DNA of 64,000 bases from Halomonas sp. (GTDB lineage Bacteria > Pseudomonadota > Gammaproteobacteria > Pseudomonadales > Halomonadaceae), in contig NZ_JAJUFQ010000002.1 in NCBI RefSeq assembly GCF_029263665.1, positions 124,001 through 188,000 on the forward strand, read 5' to 3'. Below, piece after piece: positions 56,019-63,650 of this stretch. The notes below the pieces were generated by a model that had not been told where the DNA came from, searched no databases, and saw nothing but the letters and a program-made list of their open reading frames with translations. Every line of letters starts with the position of its first letter. Position 1 is the first letter of the stretch. The translations under genes were made by a program, and so were the position numbers.

Positions 56019-57656
56019 GTGCCACTATTGCGAAGACTCCCTTCCCCACGCCTGAATGTGCTGATCTCATTGCTGGTCGCCAGCAGCATTACCGTGACCC
56101 TGGCCATTGCCCTGTGGTTGTTCGATGCCACACTGCGCAACGCTCAGGAAGAGGCGCAATCTGCACGTGTGATCAATATTGCCCAGACAGTGGCGGCACA
56201 ACGTGACGTCGTACTTGCATTGCAGAGCGCAAATCAGCCCGATGCCATTCTCTCTCCAGACAGCACGCTGGAACACGATATCAACCAGCTGCGCCAACGC
56301 CTGGACATCGATTTCATTTCCATCTTCAACCTGCGTTCCCTGCGCCTGACGCACCCCGACCCCAACCAGGTAGGCCATCGCTTTCGTGGCGGCGATGAAG
56401 GGCCTTCTCTGCAGGGCGAAACGTACGCCTCGCGTGCTGAAGGCACCTTGGGCACCAGCATCCGTGGTTTCTCCCCGGTTGTGGATAATGAAGGACAGGT
56501 GCTCGGCGCTGTAGCGGTCGGCGTGACACTGGGCACCCTGGGCGACAGGTTGGCTGAGAACCGCCAGATCGTGCTGTTTGGTGTCGTACTGCTCATGCTG
56601 TTCGGCGCATTGGGCGCCAGCTGGCTGGCACGCTATCTCAAGCGTGTCCTGATGGGACTGGAGCCACACCAGATTGCACGCCTGGTAGAAGAACGCCATG
56701 CCATTCTCAGCTCCGTACATGAAGGTATTCTGGCGATCGATAGCCAAGGCCACATCTCCTTGGTCAATACGGCGGCTCACCGTTTGCTGCAACGTGCGGG
56801 GCTGGAGATACCGGCCTACGGCACTTCGATTGACACCTACCTGCCCCAGAGCGGCCTGATGGAAGTGCTGCAAAGTGGTCAAGCATCACTGGATAAGGAA
56901 ATGTTCATCAATGGCCTGTCGCTGCTCACCAATCGCATGCCGATTCAACATCAAGGCCATATCATCGGCGCTGTCGCCACCTTGCGTGATACCAGCGAAG
57001 TGCACATGCTGGCCGAGGAGCTGACCGGCGTCCGCCGCTATGCAGAAGCACTGCGTGCTGCCACCCATGAGTTCAAGAACAAGCTGCATGCCATGCTGGG
57101 CCTGGTGCAGATGCAGGAATACCCGGCATTACACCGCTACCTGCGCGAATTGGCAGATCACCATATCGCCCCGGGAGCGGCACTGGTCAAGGACATTGAA
57201 GAACCCGTATTGGCCGGGTTTCTGCTAGGCAAGCAAAGCGAGGCGCGCGAGCGTGATATCGTCCTTTCCATTGAGGTGGAAGAACCGATTCCCGCTCCCG
57301 AGGCTCCCGCTCTGGTCCATACCCTGATCATCATCCTGGGCAACCTGCTGGAAAATGCCTTCGATGCGGTAAGCGAGCAGGATGAGCGCTATGTCACCCT
57401 GACGCTGGGATACGACGAGTCCCTTTTATCGCTGCATGTTCAGGACACCGGAATCGGCATTTCCGATACCCTTCAGCAGCGTATTTTCCAGCACGGCATG
57501 TCGACAAAAGGCCAACACCGGGGCTTGGGGCTTGCGATGGTGCGCGAACAGGTCGAAGCGCATGAAGGTAGCCTGGCCCTTTATTCAGAGCCACAGCGCG
57601 GTACTCTGATAGAGGTCACTCTACCGTATGCGGCGTATCCTGGCGCCGATGATTGA
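56019..57656 (+). CDS. CitA/DcuS-type sensor histidine kinase
   Basis: The 545-residue kinase starts at GTG. It has a membrane helix at about 13-34, a periplasmic PDC-like sensor domain (RGFSPVVDNEGQVLGAVAVG), a second helix (IVLFGVVLLMLFGALGASWL), a PAS domain, the phosphoacceptor motif ATHEFKNKLHAMLGLVQMQE and an ATPase domain (LGNLLENAFDAVSE, GLGLAMVREQ). This is the citrate/C4-dicarboxylate group; the ligand is probably that of the divergent transporter. The start is the least certain part. Confidence 0.9.
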   Translation: MPLLRRLPSPRLNVLISLLVASSITVTLAIALWLFDATLRNAQEEAQSARVINIAQTVAAQRDVVLALQSANQPDAILSPDSTLEHDINQLRQRLDIDFISIFNLRSLRLTHPDPNQVGHRFRGGDEGPSLQGETYASRAEGTLGTSIRGFSPVVDNEGQVLGAVAVGVTLGTLGDRLAENRQIVLFGVVLLMLFGALGASWLARYLKRVLMGLEPHQIARLVEERHAILSSVHEGILAIDSQGHISLVNTAAHRLLQRAGLEIPAYGTSIDTYLPQSGLMEVLQSGQASLDKEMFINGLSLLTNRMPIQHQGHIIGAVATLRDTSEVHMLAEELTGVRRYAEALRAATHEFKNKLHAMLGLVQMQEYPALHRYLRELADHHIAPGAALVKDIEEPVLAGFLLGKQSEARERDIVLSIEVEEPIPAPEAPALVHTLIIILGNLLENAFDAVSEQDERYVTLTLGYDESLLSLHVQDTGIGISDTLQQRIFQHGMSTKGQHRGLGLAMVREQVEAHEGSLALYSEPQRGTLIEVTLPYAAYPGADD

Positions 57657-57666
57657 GGAGTTCCCC

Positions 57667-58389
57667 ATGGCTGATGCCCCATTGCGCGTATTGATTGTCG
57701 AGGATGACCCCATGGTCATGCGCCTCAACGTCGAATACCTCAATCGGCTCGACAACATCAGCCTGGTCGCCCAGTGCAGTGATGCCCCCAGCGCTCTGGA
57801 TGTACTGGAGCACGAAGAGGTGGATGTGGTCCTCCTCGATGTCTATCTGCGTAGCCGCAGCGGCCTGGATATCCTGCGCCACCTGCAACGCACCGGCCGC
57901 AATGTGGATGTGGTCCTGATCACGGCTGCCAACGAAGTGGATACCGTACGCACGGCCCGCCGCCTGGGTGTACGGGACTACCTGGTCAAGCCCTTCGAGT
58001 TCGAGCGCTTCCAGATTGCCGTAGAAGCCTGTCGCCAGGCCCGCCACACCCTCAAGCACGTCAGCGAATACGCCACCCAACGCGACCTTGATCACCTCTT
58101 CCAGCCCATCAAGGCCAACAAGCCGGTGGGTAGCGATGGCCTGCCCAAGGGGCTCACGGCCCCATCCCTGGCACAGATCGCCCGCGCCATTCTGGCGCTG
58201 GAGGAAGACACCTTCACCACAGAAAGCCTGATACCAGCAACAGGCATGTCACGCGTCTCGATTCGCAAATATTTGAAATACCTGACCGAAAGAGGGGTAC
58301 TGGGCGAATCCTTCCATTATGGCCAGGTTGGCCGGCCGTCCTTCACCTACCGCTGCCTGGACCAGGACGAACTCACGGCGCTTGTTTGA
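57667..58389 (+). CDS. CitB/DcuR-type response regulator
   Basis: The ATG at 57667 follows GAGGAG and gives 240 residues. The receiver has VLIVEDDPMVMRLNVEYLNR and acceptor Asp in VVLLDVYLRSRSGLDILR; the output is the CitB-type HTH with LIPATGMSRVSIRKYLKYLT. It begins within 11 bases of the kinase stop and its 3' end abuts the first copy of the tRNA-linked direct repeat, whose hairpin may be its terminator. Confidence 0.9.
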   Translation: MADAPLRVLIVEDDPMVMRLNVEYLNRLDNISLVAQCSDAPSALDVLEHEEVDVVLLDVYLRSRSGLDILRHLQRTGRNVDVVLITAANEVDTVRTARRLGVRDYLVKPFEFERFQIAVEACRQARHTLKHVSEYATQRDLDHLFQPIKANKPVGSDGLPKGLTAPSLAQIARAILALEEDTFTTESLIPATGMSRVSIRKYLKYLTERGVLGESFHYGQVGRPSFTYRCLDQDELTALV

Positions 58390-58468
58390 AACGAAAAACG
58401 GCCACTGCGACAATTCGCTAAGCGGCCGTTTTTAATGATGTTTATGGCGCGTCCTATAGAATTCGAAC
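58390..58468. repeat. Left copy of 79-bp direct repeat (decayed tRNA-Arg 3' end)
   Basis: This block matches 60661-60739 at 73 of 79 positions. It holds a terminator hairpin (58394-58433) and, from 58445, the 3' terminal and T-arm part of tRNA-Arg with three substitutions. The similarity stops at 58468 inside the T-loop region, so no complete tRNA is present here. Confidence 0.85.
58394..58433. terminator. Terminator hairpin within the left repeat copy
   Basis: AAAAACGGCC and GGCCGTTTTT form a 10-bp stem with T-run on both strands. It can end the response-regulator transcript from the left. Confidence 0.75.
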
Positions 58469-58531
58469 ATCAAGAACAAGCTCTTTTATGTGTTCGACAA
58501 CAGCATTTCATTGGCAAAAGATGAGCAACCG

Positions 58532-58897
58532 CTAGACCCAGACATCATTCTTGGCTTGAAGCTCACCGCCCGAGTCTCCGGTATTAATGACACCTCGGGG
58601 CTCAATTAGGAGAACATGGCACTCACTTTCAGCAAAGGGCTTATGTTCTACGCCTTTGGGAACGACATACATTTCACCCTCGGATAAATAAACGACACCA
58701 TCCCGAAGATGGATGCCCATCTTTCCCTTGATCACCAGGAAAACCTCATCTGTATCCTTATGATCATGCCAGACAAAGTCGCCCTGGAATTTTGCCAGCT
58801 TGAACTGATAGTCATTCATCTCAGCGACGACACGGGGCGACCAATATTCAGAAAACTTTCTGAATTTTTCGGCTAAATTAATTACGTCTGATTGCAC
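58532..58897 (-). CDS. Small cupin-domain protein
   Basis: The 121-residue protein has the two cupin motifs: [20 protein letters not shown] (metal-binding His, His and Glu) and [16 protein letters not shown] (final His). Single-domain cupins have many functions, including enzymes and sensors; substrate unknown. It is in the repeat-bracketed segment, with AT-rich upstream sequence and no close partner in the same direction. Confidence 0.85.
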   Translation of the reverse strand: MQSDVINLAEKFRKFSEYWSPRVVAEMNDYQFKLAKFQGDFVWHDHKDTDEVFLVIKGKMGIHLRDGVVYLSEGEMYVVPKGVEHKPFAESECHVLLIEPRGVINTGDSGGELQAKNDVWV

Positions 58898-59189
58898 TGG
58901 TACCTACCTCTATCTTCTTGTTAACAGTTCCCATCTAGGCAGCTCGTTCATCAACTTGAATGCACTGGTCTGGTCATCCGGTTACACCATACATTCTGCC
59001 CACCTCCGTTCCATAGAAGTTCAAGTATGATTTGGCCGCATAACACGAATGGATACGCTCCCGTAATCGCGCGTGCTTGGTGGCCGATGCATGAGAGTTA
59101 CCGTTTTAGCAGGCAGGACGGGGTATCGACAGTGTACCGAGGAGCAGCGGAGCTCAGAGAGACAGGAGCTGGCCGCAAGGAGGGATAAG
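58898..59189. other. 292 bases without a recognisable gene inside the bracketed segment
   Basis: Small open frames exist on both strands but none has a ribosome site or family likeness. The sequence may be debris of a lost gene. It should hold the cupin promoter on its left side. Confidence 0.4.
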
Positions 59190-59615
59190 CTAGCCACCTG
59201 GCTGCTCGCTGGATGCCACCAGATAAGCTTCCCGAGCCTTGCGGAAATCTCCAGCATGCTCAAAGATCCAAAGCCACATCGGAATGATGTGCAGCAGGAA
59301 CGCTTCTCCCAACGATGTCAGTTCGTACTCGACTCGGGGAGGGACTTCCTGATGATCCTGGCGAAGGATCAGCCCATCTCGTTCAAGCTGTCGTAGTGTC
59401 CTCGTCAGCATCCGTTGTGTGACCCCATCGAGCTTTCGGCGAATCTCGGCGTGCCTGAGTCTACCGCTCTCCTTGAGCGCGTAGATAACTCCGAAAGCCC
59501 AACGATTGCCGGCGTGAGACAACACTTCTCTTTTCAGCCAGTCATCCTCGTCTGCCATTGCATCGCAGAGCGCCCGCGAGCGGGAAAACAGTTCGTCTTC
59601 GTCTTGCGGTATCAC
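59190..59615 (-). CDS. HxlR-family transcriptional regulator
   Basis: The 141-residue winged-helix protein shows GNRWAFGVIYALKESGRLRH and GVTQRMLTRTLRQLERDGLI, the HxlR core. The usual N-terminal Cys-Pro of this family is missing, but a Cys occurs at residue 17. Such regulators often sense quinones or aldehydes. It is divergent from the NmrA-like gene 79 bases away, which is probably its target. Confidence 0.88.
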   Translation of the reverse strand: MIPQDEDELFSRSRALCDAMADEDDWLKREVLSHAGNRWAFGVIYALKESGRLRHAEIRRKLDGVTQRMLTRTLRQLERDGLILRQDHQEVPPRVEYELTSLGEAFLLHIIPMWLWIFEHAGDFRKAREAYLVASSEQPGG

Positions 59616-59694
59616 TGATGTACCTACTTATGTGGGGATTTCTTTCATGCAAACATCCTCTACCTCAAGCTAGGCAGTCAATGTTGGAGATAGC

Positions 59695-60630
59695 ATGAAT
59701 CGCACCGACAAGCAGGACGCCATACTGGTATTGGGCGCAGGAGAGTTGGGTTTAGAGGTTCTGCGCCATCTGGCCAATCACGCCCGCGATCATCACGCTA
59801 CGCGAGTCCACGTGCTGTTGAGACCATCCACGATAGAAACAACGGAGCCAATCAAAAGACGGGAAATCGACGAACTGAGGGCGTTAAACATCGAGGTCGT
59901 TCCAGGCGATATCGTCTCCACCGAAAAGGACGCGCTTGCCACCCTGCTCTCTCCCTACGATACCGTCATTTCTTGCATTGGCTTCTCGGCTGGCTGCGGC
60001 ACTCAGACAAAAATCACCGAGGCAGTGCTTCAAGCCGGCATCAAAAGGTATATACCATGGCAGTTTGGCGTCGACTACGACACGATTGGCCGAGGCAGCG
60101 CCCAGGACGTATTCGATGAACAACTCGACGTGCGAGATATGCTCCGCACACAGAGCCATACCGAATGGCTAATCGTTGCAACGGGCATGTTCACCAGTTT
60201 CCTTTTCGAGCCGGCTTTCGATGTCGTGGATCTCGAGAGAGGCGAAGTGCATGCGCTAGGCAGTTGGGATAATCAGGTCACCGTGACCACACCGGAAGAT
60301 ATCGGGCGTCTCACTGCGGCGATTCTGTTTCATGAACCTCGTTTTACCAACGAAACCGTATTTGTCGCGGGAGATACTATCAGCTACGGGGAGCTGGCGG
60401 ATATGCTGGAGCAGCAGCTTGGCCGAGCGTTCAAGAGAGAAGAATGGTCGACTCACCACCTCAACAATGCACTGAAAGCCGATCCCGATAATAACTTGCT
60501 CAAATATCGCGCGGTCTTCGCGGCAGGCGTTGGCGTCGCCTGGCCAAAGGAAGCGACTTTCAATCACCTCCAGGGCTTCGAAACCGTCGATGTCTTGAAC
60601 TGGATTCGCCATAACTTGATTGAGAGCTAG
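59695..60630 (+). CDS. NmrA-like NAD(P)-binding protein / isoflavone reductase-like
   Basis: The 311-residue protein has an atypical Rossmann motif (ILVLGAGELGLEVLRHLANH), STEKDALATLLSPYDTVISC and a C-terminal substrate domain with GDTISYGELADMLEQQLGRA. The fold is the short-chain, atypical NmrA/isoflavone reductase group. Members act as redox sensors or reductases; substrate unknown. It is divergent from the HxlR gene, a common arrangement for redox-responsive units. Confidence 0.8.
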   Translation: MNRTDKQDAILVLGAGELGLEVLRHLANHARDHHATRVHVLLRPSTIETTEPIKRREIDELRALNIEVVPGDIVSTEKDALATLLSPYDTVISCIGFSAGCGTQTKITEAVLQAGIKRYIPWQFGVDYDTIGRGSAQDVFDEQLDVRDMLRTQSHTEWLIVATGMFTSFLFEPAFDVVDLERGEVHALGSWDNQVTVTTPEDIGRLTAAILFHEPRFTNETVFVAGDTISYGELADMLEQQLGRAFKREEWSTHHLNNALKADPDNNLLKYRAVFAAGVGVAWPKEATFNHLQGFETVDVLNWIRHNLIES

Positions 60631-60660
60631 GCTGCGGAAAGAACAGGCAATACCAGGGAC

Positions 60661-60739
60661 AACGAAAAACGGCCACCGCGACAATTCGCTAAGTGGCCGT
60701 TTTTACTGATGTTCATGGCGCGCCCTATAGGATTCGAAC
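60661..60739. repeat. Right copy of 79-bp direct repeat (intact tRNA-Arg 3' end)
   Basis: This copy includes the terminator hairpin and the 3' half of the intact tRNA-Arg(CCG). Distance to the left copy is 2271 bases, and 73 of 79 bases agree. Confidence 0.85.
60665..60704 (-). terminator. Terminator of the tRNA-Arg gene
   Basis: AAAAACGGCCA and TGGCCGTTTTT form a perfect 11-bp stem with an 18-base loop, 12 bases past the tRNA 3' end on the minus strand, with a T-run. Confidence 0.88.
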
Positions 60740-60792
60740 CTATGACCTTTGCCTCCGGAGGGCAACGCTCTATCCAGCTGAGCTAAGGGCGC
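60716..60792 (-). tRNA. tRNA-Arg, anticodon CCG
   Basis: On the minus strand a 77-base cloverleaf can be drawn: acceptor GCGCCCT/AGGGCGC, D-arm GCTC/GAGC, anticodon stem TTGCC/GGCAA with loop CTCCGGA (anticodon CCG), T-arm ATAGG/CCTAT with TTCGAAT, then G and encoded CCA. The anticodon reads CGG arginine codons. Its 3' end is duplicated in part at 58445. Confidence 0.96.
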
Positions 60793-61046
60793 CAAGCCAC
60801 GAAAGCGCGTTTCGCGGCGAGCCATATCCTACCCTGCATGCCCTTTGCTGTCCACTCGATCCATTGGCTATCAGACGCTTGCCGACTGTGCATAACACGG
60901 CATCCAGCAACACGGTTCGTTTTCGCGGTGATAGTGATCTGTCTATACTGCCGCCATATGCGCCTGCCGATGTTGTAATGAGCTCTAGCATTATTCTACG
61001 AAGAAGGAAAGGCGAAATAATAAGCAGAATACAAGGAGTGGACAGC

Positions 61047-61595
61047 GTGACTATTTTCAAGGAATCCGGCACAGCAATCCTGGGTTGCCTGGTGGCTCTG
61101 GGACTGGCTTCCGGCCAAGTGATGGCGCAGGATGATACCGATATGGCCAAACGCCTGGCCCCCGTCGGCAAACTATGCGTCAAGGGTGAAGAGTGCCAGA
61201 CAGGCGTCCCGGAACTTGCCAAAGAGGCTCCGGCCACGAAAAGCAGTACTGCCGAAGACACCGCCGCTTCAGGTGACAAGCAAGACAACGTCACTACTGA
61301 AGATGCAGCCCAAACGGCGGACAAGCAATCTACAGCTGCTGATTCAGAAGCGGAAATGGCTTCAATCGATGGTCAGACCATCTACCAACAAACGTGCATG
61401 GCCTGCCACGACACAGGTATCGCAAGTGCCCCCATTCGTGGCGATGCTAAAGCCTGGGAGCCACGCTTGGCCCAAGGCATCGATACACTCTATGACCACG
61501 CCATCAATGGGTTCAACATCATGCCTCCCAGGGGCGGCGATTCGTCATTGTCCGATGAGGAAGTGAAGGCAGCAGTGGACTATATGGTCCAATGA
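61047..61595 (+). CDS. Exported cytochrome c5-like protein with acidic linker
   Basis: The GTG at 61047 has AGGAG about ten bases upstream and starts a normal signal peptide (AILGCLVALGLASGQVMAQ). The 182-residue protein has an unusual Asp/Glu/Thr/Ala-rich linker of about 70 residues and then one class I haem domain with CMACH and a Met ligand in FNIMPPRGGDSSLSDEEV. It is a c5-type electron carrier, likely soluble or membrane-tethered by the uncleaved signal. A strong terminator follows. Confidence 0.88.
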   Translation: MTIFKESGTAILGCLVALGLASGQVMAQDDTDMAKRLAPVGKLCVKGEECQTGVPELAKEAPATKSSTAEDTAASGDKQDNVTTEDAAQTADKQSTAADSEAEMASIDGQTIYQQTCMACHDTGIASAPIRGDAKAWEPRLAQGIDTLYDHAINGFNIMPPRGGDSSLSDEEVKAAVDYMVQ

Positions 61596-61617
61596 CCTGA
61601 CGACAATACATGCAGAA

Positions 61618-61652
61618 GCACAGGGGATGCTGCATATCCCCTGTGCTCTGAT
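61618..61652 (+). terminator. Terminator after the cytochrome c gene
   Basis: GCACAGGGGAT and ATCCCCTGTGC form a perfect 11-bp stem with a seven-base loop, followed by TCTGATTT. Confidence 0.82.
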
Positions 61653-61728
61653 TTGGCATCGGTACCTATCGAACATGGCTCTTGTCGATGACGTTTCGTA
61701 CCACCTTGCTCCATAGGCCACTAATGCT

Positions 61729-61778
61729 TTGGATCCAATTCAAGGCCTGAGAAATCACTCGGTGGCAATTGGATCCAC
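61729..61778. promoter_or_regulatory. Two TTGGATCCA palindromes at the 3' end of the GntR gene
   Basis: TTGGATCCAA at 61729 and TTGGATCCAC at 61769 lie 40 bases apart, the second within the last codons of the regulator gene. They match the two sites at 62485 and 62537. Confidence 0.55.
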
Positions 61779-62444
61779 TCCCAGCAGTTCAACATAGCGC
61801 AGTCCGATATAAGCATGCTCCCGCATCAGCATCTCGGCGCGGGCCCCCTCTCCATGATTCAATGCCTGATAGACTAGCCTGTGGTGCATCTGTGCCATGC
61901 GCAGCTTGTGATACTCGCTGTCCAATGCCTCGGTATCAATGATGATCGAGTCTGCAGAAGCAAAGGGTAAGTGGTTGTTTTTATTTATTGCATCCTGAAT
62001 GACCTGGCTTCCGGTAGACGCCACCAGCGTCCCATGAAAGCGGCGATTGATATCGCTCCAGGTGGCAATGTCATCAACCGTGAGATACCCCTTTCCCAAC
62101 AGCTCCTCCCCCTGGTGCAAACATTCCAGCAATCGCTTTGCGACTTCCTCAGACATACCGCGCTCTGCTAATCGCCGGGCTGCCAGTCCTTCGAGAGCAC
62201 CCCGTACTTCTACCGCGATCTGTACATCTTCTTCGGTAAATTCGCGTACGACATAGCCACGTTTACCCGCTCGCTGAAGCAGTCCTTCCTGCTCCAGCGT
62301 ACGAAAAGCAAGTCTCACCGGGGTTCGGGAAACTCCCAGTTTTTCAGCTACATGAAGCTCAGCCACACGTTCTCCCGGACAGTAGTGACCATCGCTGATG
62401 AGCTTCCTCAAGCTATTCACGATATCGGATGAACTGCGACTCAC
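61755..62444 (-). CDS. vanR: GntR-family regulator with FCD domain, probable vanAB regulator
   Basis: The 229-residue protein has a GntR winged HTH (HYCPGERVAELHVAEKLGVS, RTPVRLAFRTLEQEGLLQ) and an all-helical FCD ligand domain. FCD regulators usually sense organic acids. It is divergent from vanA and the shared gap has two palindromes that fit a GntR operator. The name vanR is by position; vanillate as ligand is inferred. Confidence 0.82.
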   Translation of the reverse strand: MSRSSSDIVNSLRKLISDGHYCPGERVAELHVAEKLGVSRTPVRLAFRTLEQEGLLQRAGKRGYVVREFTEEDVQIAVEVRGALEGLAARRLAERGMSEEVAKRLLECLHQGEELLGKGYLTVDDIATWSDINRRFHGTLVASTGSQVIQDAINKNNHLPFASADSIIIDTEALDSEYHKLRMAQMHHRLVYQALNHGEGARAEMLMREHAYIGLRYVELLGVDPIATE

Positions 62445-62484
62445 TGTCTTCTCCTATCCGGTTGCATTGGCTTCCTTCCATCAA

Positions 62485-62546
62485 TTGGATCCAACCAATG
62501 TCTAAATTGACGAACCAGTACCCTCAGAGCTTAACTTTGGATCCAA
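62485..62546. promoter_or_regulatory. Paired TTGGATCCAA operators between gntR and vanA
   Basis: Perfect palindromes TTGGATCCAA at 62485-62494 and 62537-62546 are 52 bases apart, five turns of the helix, and the right one extends to TTTGGATCCAAA. Placement over the divergent promoter region fits repression by the GntR-type protein. Confidence 0.72.
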
Positions 62547-62585
62547 AAGATAATATTTCCCGTGACGCTAATGAGGACAATGATA

Positions 62586-63650
62586 ATGTTCCCCAAGAAT
62601 ACTTGGTATGTTGCCTGTACGCCCGATGAGTTCGAACAGGCGCCGCTGGGGCGGAAAATCTGCAATGAATCCATCGTCTTCTTCCGTGATGAGGAAGGCA
62701 GAGTAGCAGCCGTGGAAGACTTCTGTCCCCATCGTGGCGCACCCTTGTCATTGGGCTTCGTACGCGATGGCAAGTTGGTATGCGGCTACCATGGCCTCGA
62801 AATGTCCCGTACAGGTCATTGCTCCAGCATGCCGGGCCAACGCGTCAAGGGGTTTCCTGGCATCAAGGCCTACCCCGTTGTAGAACGCCACGGCTTTGTC
62901 TGGGTATGGCCGGGGGATGCCTCTCTGGCCGACCCCGAGAAGATTCCTCACCTGCACTGGGCAGAAAGCCCTGACTGGGCCTATGGCGGTGGCCTTTATC
63001 ACATCCACTGCGGATTTCGACTCATGGTCGATAACCTCATGGATCTCACGCATGAAACCTATGTCCATGCCTCCAGCATCGGCCAGCCGGAAATCGAGGA
63101 AGCCGCTCCAAAAACCGCGGTCAATGGTGAGGAAGTCGTCACTTCACGGACCATGGAGAACATTCCTGCGCCACCGTTCTGGCAAGCCGCCTTGCGTGGC
63201 AATGACCTGGCGGACGATGTCCCGGTGGATCGCTGGCAAATCTGCCGCTTCACGCCTCCCAGCCATGTCATGATTGAAGTGGGTGTGGCCCATGCCGGTA
63301 AAGGTGGCTACGACGCCCCCGCGGATGCCAAGGCATCCAGCATCGTGGTCGATTTCATCACCCCGGAGACAGAAACCTCGATCTGGTATTTCTGGGGCAT
63401 GGCCCGCAACTTCAAGCCTGAAGATGACCAACTGACAGCCACCATTCGTGAGGGCCAGGGAAAGATCTTTGCCGAGGATCTCGACATGCTCGAGGCCCAG
63501 CAACGTAACCTCTCGACCTACCCCGACCGCCAACTGCTGAAGCTCAACATCGACGGTGGCGGCGTGCAGGCAAGGCGCATCATCGAACGGCTGATTGCCG
63601 AGGAGCAAGCCACTGCCGAAACCACACTGAAAAAGGTAGGGTCAGCATGA
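62586..63650 (+). CDS. vanA: Vanillate O-demethylase oxygenase subunit VanA
   Basis: The ATG at 62586 has GAGG nine bases upstream and gives MFPKNTWYVACTPDEFEQAP (354 residues), the standard VanA start. Rieske cluster residues are in EDFCPHRGAPLSLGF and LVCGYHGLEM, and the mononuclear iron site in DNLMDLTHETYVHASSIG. ADDVPVDRWQICRFTPPSHV is nearly identical to Pseudomonas VanA. It demethylates vanillate to protocatechuate with VanB. The vanB start overlaps its stop. Confidence 0.93.
   Translation: MFPKNTWYVACTPDEFEQAPLGRKICNESIVFFRDEEGRVAAVEDFCPHRGAPLSLGFVRDGKLVCGYHGLEMSRTGHCSSMPGQRVKGFPGIKAYPVVERHGFVWVWPGDASLADPEKIPHLHWAESPDWAYGGGLYHIHCGFRLMVDNLMDLTHETYVHASSIGQPEIEEAAPKTAVNGEEVVTSRTMENIPAPPFWQAALRGNDLADDVPVDRWQICRFTPPSHVMIEVGVAHAGKGGYDAPADAKASSIVVDFITPETETSIWYFWGMARNFKPEDDQLTATIREGQGKIFAEDLDMLEAQQRNLSTYPDRQLLKLNIDGGGVQARRIIERLIAEEQATAETTLKKVGSA

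Noticed and set aside
59021..59263. 80-codon open frame on the minus strand between cupin and HxlR genes
   Set aside because: It overlaps the HxlR gene end, has no ribosome site and resembles no family.
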